Assembly: GCA_029168955.1 (NCBI GenBank)
Contig: JAPDOI010000171.1
Span: 1 to 64,000 of the forward strand
Direction of reading: 5' to 3'
Length of the DNA: 64,000 nucleotides
From: Aplectana chamaeleonis
Taxonomy: Eukaryota; Nematoda; Chromadorea; Rhabditida; Cosmocercidae
Position numbers and translations under genes: made by a program. Below the pieces are notes generated by a model. It did no database searches, had not been told where the DNA came from, and worked only from the letters and a program-made list of their open reading frames with translations. This document shows, piece by piece, positions 13,536-25,300 of the stretch (position 1 is its first letter; each line of letters starts with the position of its first letter).

Positions 13536-16500
13536 TATGAAGTATTCTCCGATTTTTTCAATGAGTTGAAACCCCTGAGTTGGCGAAATTTTGACATGAG
13601 TATGAAGTATTCTCCGATTTTTTCAAGGAGTCGAAACCCCTGGGGTGGCGAAATTTTGACATGAGTATGAAGTATTCTCCGATTTTTTCAAGGAGTTGAA
13701 ACCCCTGGGGTGGCGAAATTTTGACATGAGTATGAAGTATTCTCCGATTTTTTCAAGGAGTCGAAACCCCTGGGGTGGCGAAATTTTGACATGAGTATGA
13801 AGTATTCTCCGATTTTTTCAATGAGTTGAAACCCCTGAGTTGGCGAAATTTTGACATGAGTATGAAGTATTCTCCGATTTTTTCAATGAGTTGAAACCCC
13901 TGAGTTGGCGAAATTTTGACATGAGTATGAAGTATTCTCCGATTTTTTCAATGAGTTGAAACCCCTGAGTTGGCGAAATTTTGACATGAGTATGAAGTAT
14001 TCTCCGATTTTTTCAAGGAGTCGAAACCCCTGGGGTGGCGAAATTTTGACATGAGTATGAAGTATTCTCCGATTTTTTCAAGGAGTTGAAACCCCTGAGT
14101 TGGCGAAATTTTGACATGAGTATGAAGTATTCTCCGATTTTTTCAAGGAGTTGAAACCCCTGGGGTGGCGAAATTTTGACATGAGTATGAAGTATTCTCC
14201 GATTTTTTCAAGGAGTTGAAACCCCTGAGTTGGCGAAATTTTGACATGAGTATGAAGTATTCTCCGATTTTTTCAAGGAGTTGAAACCCCTGGGGTGGCG
14301 AAATTTTGACATGAGTATGAAGTATTCTCCGATTTTTTCAAGGAGTCGAAACCCCTGGGGTGGCGAAATTTTGACATGAGTATGAAGTATTCTCCGATTT
14401 TTTCAAGGAGTTGAAACCCCTGAGTTGGCGAAATTTTGACATGAGTATGAAGTATTCTCCGATTTTTTCAAGGAGTCGAAACCCCTGAGATGGCGAAATT
14501 TTGACATGAGTATGAAGTATTCTCCGATTTTTTCAATGAGTTGAAACCCCTGAGATGGCGAAATTTTGACATGAGTATGAAGTATTCTCCGATTTTTTCA
14601 ATGAGTTGAAACCCCTGGGGTGGCGAAATTTTGACATGAGTATGAAGTATTCTCCGATTTTTTCAATGAGTTGAAACCCCTGGGGTGGCGAAATTTTGAC
14701 ATGAGTATGAAGTATTCTCCGATTTTTTCAATGAGTTGAAACCCCTGAGTTGGCGAAATTTTGACATGAGTATGAAGTATTCTCCGATTTTTTCAAGGAG
14801 TTGAAACCCCTGGGGTGGCGAAATTTTGACATGAGTATGAAGTATTCTCCGATTTTTTCAATGAGTTGAAACCCCTGAGTTGGCGAAATTTTGACATGAG
14901 TATGAAGTATTCTCCGATTTTTTCAATGAGTTGAAACCCCTGAGTTGGCGAAATTTTGACATGAGTATGAAGTATTCTCCGATTTTTTCAATGAGTTGAA
15001 ACCCCTGAGATGGCGAAATTTTGACATGAGTATGAAGTATTCTCCGATTTTTTCAATGAGTTGAAACCCCTGAGTTGGCGAAATTTTGACATGAGTATGA
15101 AGTATTCTCCGATTTTTTCAAAGAGTCGAAACCCCTGGGGTGGCGAAATTTTGACATGAGTATGAAGTATTCTCCGATTTTTTCAATGAGTTGAAACCCC
15201 TGAGTTGGCGAACTTTTGACATTAGTATGAAGTATTCTCCGATTTTTTCAATGAGTTGAAACCCCTGAGTTGGCGAAATTTTGACATTAGTATGAAGTAT
15301 TCTCCGATTTTTTCAATGAGTTGAAACCCCTGAGTTGGCGAAATTTTGACATGAGTATGAAGTATTCTCCGATTTTTTCAAGGAGTTGAAACCCCTGGGG
15401 TGGCGAAATTTTGACATGAGTATGAAGTATTCTCCGATTTTTTCAAGGAGTTGAAACCCCTGGGGTGGCGAAATTTTGACATGAGTATGAAGTATTCTCC
15501 GATTTTTTCAATGAGTTGAAACCCCTGAGTTGGCGAAATTTTGACATGAGTATGAAGTATTCTCCGATTTTTTCAATGAGTTGAAACCCCTGAGTTGGCG
15601 AAATTTTGACATGAGTATGAAGTATTCTCCGATTTTTTCAAAGAGTCGAAACCCCTGGGGTGGCGAAATTTTGACATGAGTATGAAGTATTCTCCGATTT
15701 TTTCAAAGAGTCGAAACCCCTGGGGTGGCGAAATTTTGACATGAGTATGAAGTATTCTCCGATTTTTTCAAGGAGTTGAAACCCCTGAGTTGGCGAAATT
15801 TTGACATGAGTATGAAGTATTCTCCGATTTTTTCAAAGAGTCGAAACCCCTGGGGTGGCGAAATTTTGACATGAGTATGAAGTATTCTCCGATTTTTTCA
15901 AGGAGTTGAAACCCCTGAGTTGGCGAAATTTTGACATGAGTATGAAGTATTCTCCGATTTTTTCAAGGAGTTGAAACCCCTGGGGTGGCGAAATTTTGAC
16001 ATGAGTATGAAGTATTCTCCGATTTTTTCAAAGAGTCGAAACCCCTGGGGTGGCGAAATTTTGACATGAGTATGAAGTATTCTCCGATTTTTTCAAGGAG
16101 TTGAAACCCCTGAGTTGGCGAAATTTTGACATGAGTATGAAGTATTCTCCGATTTTTTCAAAGAGTCGAAACCCCTGGGGTGGCGAAATTTTGACATGAG
16201 TATGAAGTATTCTCCGATTTTTTCAATGAGTTGAAACCCCTGAGTTGGCGAAATTTTGACATGAGTATGAAGTATTCTCCGATTTTTTCAATGAGTTGAA
16301 ACCCCTGAGTTGGCGAAATTTTGACATGAGTATGAAGTATTCTCCGATTTTTTCAATGAGTTGAAACCCCTGAGTTGGCGAAATTTTGACATGAGTATGA
16401 AGTATTCTCCGATTTTTTCAAAGAGTCGAAACCCCTGGGGTGGCGAAATTTTGACATGAGTATGAAGTATTCTCCGATTTTTTCAAGGAGTTGAAACCCC

Positions 16501-17637
16501 TGGGGTGGCGAAATTTTGACATGAGTATGAAGTATTCTCCGATTTTTTCAAGGAGTCGAAACCCCTGAGATGGCGAAATTTTGACATGAGTAGGAAGTAT
16601 TCTCCGATTTTTTCAAGGAGTTGAAACCCCTGGGGTGGCGAAATTTTGACAGAGTATGAAGTATTCTCCGATTTTTTCAAGGAGTTGAAACCCCTGGGGT
16701 GGCGAAATTTTGACAGAGTATGAAGTATTCTCCGATTTTTTCAAGGAGTCGAAACCCCTGAGATGGCGAAATTTTGACATGAGTAGGAAGTATTCTCCGA
16801 TTTTTTCAAGGAGTCGAAACCCCTGAGATGGCGAAATTTTGACATGAGCATGAAGTATTCTCCGATTTTTTCAAGGAGTTGAAACCCCTGGGGTGGCGAA
16901 ATTTTGACATGAGTATGAAGTATTCTCCGATTTTTTCAAGGAGTCGAAACCCCTGAGATGGCGAAATTTTGACATGAGTATGAAGTATTCTCCGATTTTT
17001 TCAAGGAGTTGAAACCCCTGAGTTGGCGAAATTTTGACATGAGTATGAAGTATTCTCCGATTTTTTCAAGGAGTCGAAACCCCTGGGGTGGCGAAATTTT
17101 GACATGAGTATGAAGTATTCTCCGATTTTTTCAAGGAGTTGAAACCCCTGGGGTGGCGAAATTTTGACATGAGTATGAAGTATTCTCCGATTTTTTCAAG
17201 GAGTTGAAACCCCTGAGTTGGCGAAATTTTGACATGAGTATGAAGTATTCTCCGATTTTTTCAAGGAGTTGAAACCCCTGAGTTGGCGAAATTTTGACAT
17301 GAGTATGAAGTATTCTCCGATTTTTTCAAGGAGTCGAAACCCCTGAGATGGCGAAATTTTGACATGAGTAGGAAGTATTCTCCGATTTTTTCAAGGAGTT
17401 GAAACCCCTGTAGTGGCGAAATTTTGACAGAGTATGAAGTATTCTCCGATTTTTTCAAGGAGTCGAAACCCCTGAGATGGCGAAATTTTGACATGAGTAG
17501 GAAGTATTCTCCGATTTTTTCAAAGAGTCGAAACCCCTGGGGTGGCGAAATTTTGACATGAGTATGAAGTATTCTCCGATTTTTTCAAGGAGTTGAAACC
17601 CCGCGGTTGGCGAAAATTTTACATGAATGTGAAGTAC

Positions 17638-17826
17638 AGTTCGGTCGGTTCGCAAGTGCACATTGCCGCCGGTGGGCGATGGCCACCGCCGGCCGCCGGC
17701 GGTTTCAAGCGTCTTTTTTACAAATACCGTTTCCGGCGAAAAATTGATACTCTTACCAAAATGGAATTTACTGTTTATTCTCATGATCATTAACACTAAT
17801 TGATAAGAGAAGATAAGTTTCAAGAA
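17638..17826. repeat. Diverged 190-bp dispersed element, copy 1
   Basis: It starts where the 65-bp array ends, with TTCGGTCGGTTCGCAAGTGC, then a GCC/GGC-rich core, and ends near AATTGATAAGAGAAGATAAG. Copy 2 lies at 19,553-19,741 in the same orientation. The first 35 bp and the last 60 bp align well; the middle is strongly diverged. In one plus-strand frame both copies encode RSV-x-x-CTL-x-PV, but this copy has stops downstream. The family was not identified. Confidence 0.6.
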
Positions 17827-17930
17827 CAAAACTTCAAGTCTCTTTTTTCAAATTCTTCATTCTCATCAGACTTTGGCCAGCATAAATTCTTTTCATATGT
17901 AACGGGTTTTGATTTTTCATCACTATATGA

Positions 17931-18735
17931 ATGAAGGTTCAAGGTACTGCTACGTGCATTCATCAGAGGGCACTTAACGAAGAAGTCAGTGAGATGTTAG
18001 ACATCGAACAGCGATTCCTACTGGATTTGGCTTTTCAGCGAAGACCCATGCTATTATAATCCAAGAGAGAAACGACATCCGGGTGTTATTTGTGCTAATA
18101 TCAGTTTCATGTTTTACCAACAATTTTTCAGGGGGGAAGTTCTATCGAGTCTTGAAAAAAATTACGAATACGAGAAGTTACGTGGTGATGTGCCATATCC
18201 ATCCTCCTAGAAAGTAAGAAATCGATTTTGAACGTAAACAAACTTTGCATGAATAGAATCCAGTTGGATATTCGCTCATGTTCGAGTCTTTAACCGAGAG
18301 CATAATTACGCCCAAGTCGCCGGCAGTGTTTGTCACCAAAGGCGACACTGGCCGCAGACACTTTTGCGCCCCCCATGTTGAGACGATTTACCCAACTACT
18401 AGGACTTAGTCGATTAAACAAGATGCAGTTATATTCTCAGAGAATCTCACCGCAAGGTGCGGAAAGGCTTCATGAGAGTTTTGCTCAAGTTTTTCCGAAG
18501 CCGAAAAATTACGATTTATTCACATTAACGAGCCTTTTTCCTTACCTAGAAAAACAGCAGAAATCATTCAGCAGTGTTTGTGAGAATGACTTCGCGTAGA
18601 TTGGTATTAGAAATTTTGAGAAAAGTGATCAGTACCTTAGAATTTGCTTCACATCAACCAGAATATAATTCATCGTTCCAAGAAGTTGTTCACTTCAGGT
18701 GTCCAATCTCAAGGAAACACTCATTTAGGCTTTAG
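17931..18735 (+). pseudogene. Possible degraded gene (chain of frameshifted ORFs)
   Basis: Four plus-strand reading frames follow one another. ORF 17,931-18,059 starts at an ATG (MKVQGTATC...) and gives 42 codons. A frame open from 18,001 to 18,210 contains EDPCYYNPREKRHPG and ends PYPSS-stop. A frame open from 18,306 has its first ATG at 18,375 (MLRRFTQLLGL...) and stops at 18,599. An ATG at 18,586 opens a 49-codon frame (MTSRRLVLEIL...) ending at 18,735. Successive frames overlap or nearly overlap, with protein-like composition. TTTTCAG sequences end at 18,038 and 18,131, so some frame changes could be introns. The alternative is a decayed gene with frameshifts, which fits its place between two satellites. 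I do not recognise the family, and chance ORFs remain possible. Confidence 0.35.
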
Positions 18736-18854
18736 AAACGAAGGAGAATCGTTGAACAGATAACGACGTTCACACCGCTCATTTCTGAGAGTTCCACAAC
18801 TCTGGAGCCTTCCTGACCTCCTCACAAATGCGCTTTTAAGGAAATCCTCGGCTA
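18736..18854. other. Short unique stretch, no feature
   Basis: AT-rich sequence between the last ORF of the gene-like stretch and the foldback element. I see no ORF, repeat or signal in it. Confidence 0.5.
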
Positions 18855-19308
18855 ATTTAAAGACAGGGTTCGCGATAAGAACGACTTTTTAGCTCTGTTC
18901 ATAAGAATGTAGATTTTGCCATCGCAAAAGTGAAAATAAGTGAAAAAACCCGGAATTCCCCGGAAAAACGCCCAAAAACAAAGTATAACGGCTAATTACT
19001 GGTGTCGGCCGGCCCCCTAATTTATGCGATTTCCAATAATGCTTGCTTATCCGACATTTATTTTGCTGTTAAAGTAATCAGTAGTCTCCAGAAATGTTCA
19101 GAAATTACTTAAGAAGCAAAATAAAAGTTGAAAAAACAGACTTTTACCCAAATTTCGATAATTGGGGGCGGGAGGACACCAAGCCATATTTTTCTCCTGA
19201 GCGTTTTTTCTCCAATTTTTTAATTATTTTCACTTTTGTGATGGCCAGATCTACCATTCTACGGTGATAGCACAACAGCCGATTTTATCGAGAACCCTGC
19301 CTTTAAAG
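18855..19308. mobile_element. Foldback (MITE-like) element, about 450 bp
   Basis: The two halves are inverted copies of each other along almost the whole length. The left end reads TTTAAAGACAGGGTTCGCGA; the reverse complement of the right end reads TTTAAAGGCAGGGTTCTCGA. Further in, both arms share CAAAAGTGAAAATAA, and near the centre TTATTTTGCTG pairs with AGCAAAATAA (around 19,090). It encodes no transposase. TTAA lies at both ends, so a TTAA target site is possible but not proven. The terminal sequence resembles the left end of the element at 52,636, so both may belong to one family. Confidence 0.85.
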
Positions 19309-19402
19309 AGCTTCGTTTTTTTCTGTACATAACTACAGAGATATGAAACACAATCTCTTGAAAGCCAGTGATTATACTTTGTAAAAAAAATAGATATCTT
19401 CA

Positions 19403-20017
19403 ATGTTTCACAAAATCAATGTTTTTCGGTTTCTAAAAATCAAAGTTTTGAAAAAATATCAGAAGAAACTTTGTTCAGAAAAAAAGCTTTTTTTCTCATT
19501 TCATTCTTTTTTCTTATACACTTCTTGTTGTAAGGAACTTAGAATTCAGAAAATTCGGTCGGTTCACGAGTGCACATTGCAGCCGGTGAACCAGCGGCGT
19601 TTTTGTGCGTCTTCTTCTGGAAGCGAAATACTTAGCTACAAAACGGCAACAGTTCTTATTCAAACATATATTTCGAATCGTTCTGATGATGACCACTACC
19701 AATTGATGAAAGATGAGAAGTTTCGAAGACAAAAAAAGCGCGTGATTTTTTTAGATCCTTCGAAGCTTGCAGATTTTGACCCCCCTGATATCTTGTTTCG
19801 CGAAAACGATATCAGCTTGTCGGAATCCTTACATATAACAATCGGCGTGGTGATGTGTTTGACCGAGTGTCTGGCACGTCTGACCTATGGCTGGCCGACG
19901 TCTGACCAACGTCTGACCCACGTCTGTCTGACCGGGTTTCAAATTTCTCGCCGTTTTCAACCCTATCACTCAGAGCACGTAATCGTTTCAACATACCGAG
20001 AAGGTGGCGAAATATAA
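19403..20017 (+). CDS. Unrecognised ORF, 204 codons, doubtful
   Basis: This is the longest reading frame outside the satellites, opening at ATG (MFHKINVFRF...) and ending ...REGGEI. It matches no family I recognise. The N-terminal third is lysine- and phenylalanine-rich and encoded by AT-rich DNA. Residues about 50-115 are encoded by the second copy of the 190-bp dispersed element. The region around residues 155-180 is encoded by an 11-bp tandem repeat (ACGTCTGACC type). The other copy of the dispersed element is not open in this frame, which argues against selection for a protein. I think it is probably a fortuitous ORF in repeat-derived sequence; a TE fragment is the alternative. Confidence 0.15.
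   Translation: MFHKINVFRFLKIKVLKKYQKKLCSEKKLFFSFHSFFLYTSCCKELRIQKIRSVHECTLQPVNQRRFCASSSGSEILSYKTATVLIQTYISNRSDDDHYQLMKDEKFRRQKKRVIFLDPSKLADFDPPDILFRENDISLSESLHITIGVVMCLTECLARLTYGWPTSDQRLTHVCLTGFQISRRFQPYHSEHVIVSTYREGGEI
19553..19741. repeat. Diverged 190-bp dispersed element, copy 2
   Basis: It begins ATTCGGTCGGTTCACGAGTG and ends near AAGTTTCGAAGACAAAAAAA. It is the same element as 17,638-17,826 in the same orientation, 1.9 kb apart. Together the copies bracket the gene-like stretch and the foldback element. Confidence 0.6.
19784..19815. repeat. Imperfect 31-bp palindrome
   Basis: CTGATATC and GATATCAG arms flank a centre containing TTTCGCGAAAA. It is a near-perfect inverted repeat with two or three mismatches. 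No role can be assigned. Confidence 0.6.
19876..19932. repeat. Short 11-bp tandem repeat
   Basis: ACGTCTGACC recurs about four times in close succession with small changes (ACGTCTGACCT, ACGTCTGACCA, ACGTCTGACCC, ACGTCTGTCTGACC). It sits just left of the 60-bp repeats. Confidence 0.65.
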
Positions 20018-20049
20018 GTGGGGCTTAGGAGGAGCGCGCACATCATTAA

Positions 20050-20197
20050 GATCGTGGTGGGACCATCCTGGATGTTGCATATTGAGTCCTTTGAACTTTA
20101 ATCGATACTGATCGTGGTGGGACCATCCTAGATGTTGCGTATTGGGTCCTTTAAACATTGTTAGTAACGGATCATGGTGGGACCATCGTAGCTGTTG
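20050..20197. repeat. 60-bp flanking repeat, left side (about 2.5 copies)
   Basis: GATCGTGGTGGGACCATCC starts at 20,050 and 20,110, and a variant (GATCATGGTGGGACCATCG) at 20,170, an exact 60-bp period. Each of the first two copies also contains GTTGCRTATTGRGTCCTTTR. The third copy is cut short where the 115-bp satellite begins at about 20,198. The same core recurs on the far side of the satellite. Confidence 0.85.
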
Positions 20198-20784
20198 AAT
20201 CGACGCGTACAACATGTGCGGGGCTCGAGGACAACCAATAAGTACCTTGTAAACGTGGTCGGGGCTTCGGGCCCATTGCGTAAAACGAGACGGAAAGTGC
20301 CCGGGACTGCGGAATCGACGCGTACGACTTGTGCGGGGCCCATGGACAACCAAGAAGTACTTTGTGAGAAAGGGCGGGGCTTCGGGTCCACCGCGTAAAA
20401 CGAGACGGAAAGTGCCCGGGACTGCGGAGTCGACGCGTACAACATGTGCGGGGCCCATGGACAACCAAGAAGTACTTTGTGAGAAAGGGCGGGGCTTCGG
20501 GTCCACCGCGTAAAACGAGACGGAAAGTGCCCGGGACTGCGGAGTCGACGCGTACAACATGTGCGGGGCCCATGGACAACCAAGAAGTACTTTGTGAGAA
20601 AGGGCGGGGCTTCGGGTCCACCGCGTAAAACGAGACGGAAAGTGCCCGGGACTGCGGAGTCGACGCGTACAACATGTGCGGGGCCCATGGACAACCAAGA
20701 AGTACTTTGTGAGAAAGGGCGGGGCTTCGGGTCCACCGCGTAAAACGAGACGGAAAGTGCCCGGGACTGCGGAGTCGATCGCGT

Positions 20785-20839
20785 ACAACATGTGCGGGCC
20801 CATGGACAACCACAACATGTGCGGGGCCCATGGACAACC
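20785..20839. repeat. Internal 27-bp duplication inside one monomer
   Basis: ACAACATGTGCGGG..CCATGGACAACC occurs twice in a row (20,785-20,811 and 20,812-20,839), so this monomer is longer than its neighbours. The first copy is one G shorter. It marks a slippage or misaligned-exchange event. Confidence 0.85.
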
Positions 20840-22200
20840 AAGAAGTACTTTGTGAGAAAGGGCGGGGCTTCGGGTCCACCGCGTAAAACGAGACGGAAAG
20901 TGCCCGGGACTGCGGAGTCGACGCGTACAACATGTGCGGGGCTCGAGGACAACCAAGAAGTACTTTGTGAGAAAGGGCGGGGCTTCGGGTCCACCGCGTA
21001 AAACGAGACGGAAAGTGCCCGGGACTGCGGAGTCGACGCGTACAACATGTGCGGGGCCCATGGACAACCAAGAAGTACTTTGTGAGAAAGGGCGGGGCTT
21101 CGGGTCCACCGCGTAAAACGAGACGGAAAGTGCCCGGGACTGCGGAGTCGACGCGTACAACATGTGCGGGGCCCATGGACAACCAAGAAGTACTTTGTGA
21201 GAAAGGGCGGGGCTTCGGGTCCACCGCGTAAAACGAGACGGAAAGTGCCCGGGACTGCGGAGTCGACGCGTACAACATGTGCGGGGCCCATGGACAACCA
21301 AGAAGTACTTTGTGAGAAAGGGCGGGGCTTCGGGTCCACCGCGTAAAACGAGACGGAAAGTGCCCGGGACTGCGGAGTCGACGCGTACAACATGTGCGGG
21401 GCTCGAGGACAACCAAGAAGTACTTTGGGAGGAAGGGCGGGGCTTCGGGTCCACCGCGCGTAAAACGAGACGGAAAGTGCCCGGGACTGCGGAGTCGACG
21501 CGTACAACATGTGCGGGGCCCATGGACAACCAAGAAGTACTTTGTGAGAAAGGGCGGGGCTTCGGGTCCACCGCGTAAAACGAGACGGAAAGTGCCCGGG
21601 ACTGCGGAGTTGACGCGTACAACATGTGCGGGGCTCGAGGACAACCAAGAAGTACCTTGTAAACGTGGTCGGGGCTTCGGGCCCATTGCGTAAAACGAGA
21701 CGGAAAGTGCCCGGGACTGCGGAATCGACGCGTACGACATGTGCGGGGCCCATGGACAACCAAGAAGTACTTTGTGAGAAAGGGCGGGGCTTCGGGTCCA
21801 CCGCGTAAAACGAGACGGAAAGTGCCCGGGACTGCGGAGTTGACGCGTACAACATGTGCGGGGCCCATGGACAACCAAGAAGTACTTTGTGAGAAAGGGC
21901 GGGGCTTCGGGTCCACCGCGTAAAACGAGACGGAAAGTGCCCGGGACTGCGGAGTCGACGCGTACAACATGTGCGGGGCTCGAGGACAACCAAGAAGTAC
22001 TTTGTGAGAAAGGGCGGGGCTTCGGGTCCACCGCGTAAAACGAGACGGAAAGTGCCCGGGACTGCGGAGTCGACGCGTACAACATGTGCGGGGCCCATGA
22101 ACAACCAAGAAGTACTTTGTGAGAAAGGGCGGGGCTTCGGGTCCACCGCGTAAAACGAGACGGAAAGTGCCCGGGACTGCGGAGTCGACGCGTACAACAT

Positions 22201-22310
22201 GTGCGGGGCCCGGGGACAACCAAGCAGTACTATGTGAAAATGGGCGGGCTTTGGGCCCATCGCGTGGAACGACACGGAAGGAGCGTGGGACTGCGGAATC
22301 GACGCGTACG
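22201..22310. repeat. Rare diverged monomer shared with the right array end
   Basis: This unit contains AAGCAGTACTATGTGAAAAT, GGGCGGGCTTTGGGCCC and GGAAGGAGCGTGGGACTGCG. The only near-identical complete unit I found is at 49,843-49,945, 27.6 kb away. A partial one ends the array at 50,653-50,697. Confidence 0.85.
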
Positions 22311-25300
22311 ACATGTGCGGGGCCCATGGACAACCAAGAAGTACTTTGTGAGAAAGGGCGGGGCTTCGGGTCCACCGCGTAAAACGAGACGGAAAGTGCC
22401 CGGGACTGCGGAGTCGACGCGTACAACATGTGCGGGGCCCATGGACAACCAAGAAGTACTTTGTGAGAAAGGGCGGGGCTTCGGGTCCACCGCGTAAAAC
22501 GAGACGGAAAGTGCCCGGGACTGCGGAGTCGACGCGTACAACATGTGCGGGGCTCGAGGACAACCAAGAAGTACTTTGTGAGAAAGGGCGGTGCTTCGGG
22601 TCCATCGCGTAAACCGATACGGAAAGTGCCCGGGACTGCGGAGTCGACGCGTACAACATGTGCGGGGCTCGAGGACAACCAAGAAGTACTTTGTGAGAAA
22701 GGGCGGGGCTTCGGGTCCACCGCGTAAAACGAGACGGAAAGTGCCCGGGACTGCGGAGTCGACGCGTACAACATGTGCGGGGCCCATGGACAACCAAGAA
22801 GTACTTTGTGAGAAAGGGCGCGGGCTTCGGGTCCACCGCGTAAAACGAGACGGAAAGTGCCCGGGACTGCGGAGTCGACGCGTACAACATGTGCGGGGGC
22901 CCATGGACAACCAAGAAGTCCTTTGTGAGAAAGGGCGGGGCTTCGGGTCCACCGCGTAAAACGAGACGGAAAGTGCCCGGGACTGCGGAGTCGACACGTA
23001 CAACATGTGCGGGGCCCATGGACAACTAAGAAGTACTTTGTGAGAAAGGGCGGGGCTTCGGGTCCACCGCGTAAAACGAGACGGAAAGTGCCCGGAACTG
23101 CGGAACCGACGCGTACAACATGTGCGGGGCTCATGGACAACCAAGAAGTACTTTGTGAGAAAGTGAGCGGGGCTTCGGGTCCACCGCGTAAAACGAGACG
23201 GAAAGTGCCCGGGACTGCGGAGTCGACGCGTACAACATGTGCGGGGCCCATGGACAACCAAGAAGTACTTTGTGAGAAAGGGCGGGGCTTCGGGTCCACC
23301 GCGTAAAACGAGACGGAAAGTGCCCGACTGCGGAGTCGACGCGTACAACATGTGCGGGGCTCATGGACAACCAAGAAGTACTTTGTGAAAGTGGGCAGGG
23401 CTTCGTCCACCGCGTAAAACGACACGGAAAGTGCCCGGGACTGCGGAACCGACGCGTACAACATGTGCGGGGCCCATGGACAACCAAGAAGTACTTTGTG
23501 AGAAAGGGCGGGGCTTCGGGTCCACCGCGTAAAACGAGACGGAAAGTGCCCGGGACTGCGGAGTCGACGCGTACAACATGTGCGGGGCTCATGGACAACC
23601 AAGAAGTACTTTGTGAGAAAGGGCGGGGCTTCGGGTCCACCGCGTAAAACGAGACGGAAAGTGCCCGGGACTGCGGAGTCGACGCGTACAACATGTGCGG
23701 GGCCCATGGACAACCAAGAAGTACTTTGTGAGAAAGGGCGGGGCTTCAGGTCCACCGCGTAAAACGAGACGGAAAGTGCCCGGGACTGCGGAGTCGACGC
23801 GTACAACATGTGCGGGGCTCATGGACAACCAAGAAGTACTTTGTGAGAAAGGGGCGGGGCTTCGGGTCCACCGCGTAAAACGAGACGGAAAGTGCCCGGG
23901 ACTGCGGAGTCGACGCGTACAACATGTGCGGGGCCCATGGACAACCAAGAAGTACTTTGTGAGAAAGGGCGGGGCTTCGGGTCCACCGCGTAAAACGAGA
24001 CGGAAAGTGCCCGGGACTGCGGAGTCGACGCGTACAACATGTGCGGGGCTCATGGACAACCAAGAAGTACTTTGTAGAAAGGGCGGGGCTTCGGGTCCAC
24101 CGCGTAAAACGAGACGGAAAGTGCCCGGGACTGCGGAGTCGACGCGTACAACATGTGCGGGGCCCATGGACAACCAAGAAGTACTTTGTGAGAAAGGGCG
24201 GGGCTTCGGGTCCACCGCGTAAAACGAGACGGAAAGTGCCCGGGACTGCGGAGTCGACACGTACAACATGTGCGGGGCTCATGGACAAACCAAGAAGTAC
24301 TTTGTGAGAAAGTGAGCGGGGCTTCGGGTCCACCGCGTAAAACGAGACGGAAAGTGCCCGGGACTGCGGAGTCGACGCGTACAACATGTGCGGGGCTCAT
24401 GGACAACCAAGAAGTACTTTGTGAGAAAGGGCGGGGCTTCGGGTCCACCGCGTAAAACGAGACGGAAAGTGCCCGGGACTGCGGAGTCGACGCGTACAAC
24501 ATGTGCGGGGCTCATGGACAACCAAGAAGTACTTTGTAAAAGTGAGCGGGGCTTCGGGTCCACCGCGTAAAACGAGACGGAAAGTGCCCGGGACTGCGGA
24601 GTCGACGCGTACAACATGTGCGGGGCTCATGGACAACCAAGAAGTACTTTGTGAGAAAGGGCGGGCTTCGGGTCCACCGCGTAAAACGACACGGAAAGTG
24701 CCCGGGACTGCGGAACCGACGCGTACAACATGTGCGGGGCTCATGGACAACCAAGAAGTACTTTGTAAAAGTGAGCGGGGCTTCGGGTCCACCGCGTAAA
24801 ACGAGACGGAAAGTGCCCGGGACTGCGGAGTCGACGCGTACAACATGTGCGGGGCCCATGGACAACCAAGAAGTACTTTGTGAGAAAGGGCGGGGCTTCG
24901 GGTCCACCGCGTAAAACGAGACGGAAAGTGCCCGGGACTGCGGAGTCGACGCGTACAACATGTGCGGGGCTCATGGACAACCAAGAAGTACTTTGTGAGA
25001 AAGGAGCGGGGCTTCGGGTCCACCGCGTAAAACGAGACGGAAAGTGCCCGGGACTGCAGGAGTCGACGCGTACAACATGTGCGGGGCTCATGGACAACCA
25101 AGAAGTACTTTGTGAGAAAGTGAGCGGGGCTTCGGGTCCACCGCGTAAAACGAGACGGAAAGTGCCCGGGACTGCGGAGTCGACGCGTACAACATGTGCG
25201 GGGCTCATGGACAACCAAGAAGTACTTTGTGAGAAAGTGAGCGGGGCTTCGGGTCCACCGCGTAAAACGAGACGGAAAGTGCCCGGGACTGCGGAGTCGA

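Larger units (their letters stand above)
1..17637. repeat. 65-bp satellite array, about 270 units
   Basis: The stretch is head-to-tail copies of a 65-bp unit, best recognised by CTCCGATTTTTTCAAGGAG followed by GAAACCCCTG and GGCGAAATTTTGACA. Copies abut directly with no unique spacers. Most differ only at a few switch sites: AGATGG, AGTTGG or GGGGTGG after CCCCTG; GAGCATG, GAGTAGG or GAGTATG after GACAT; and AAGGAGTC, AAGGAGTT, AATGAGTT or AAAGAGTC at the junction. A 64-bp form lacks one T (GACAGAG). The unit is about 42% GC. The first unit is already in register, so the array very probably continues beyond position 1. The last unit decays at 17,600-17,637. Because 65 is not a multiple of 3, chance minus-strand frames recur as 65- or 77-residue peptides; these are not genes. 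Confidence 0.98.

Noticed and set aside
1..17637. CRISPR array
   Set aside because: Units abut directly with no unique spacers, and 65 bp is the full period; it is satellite DNA.
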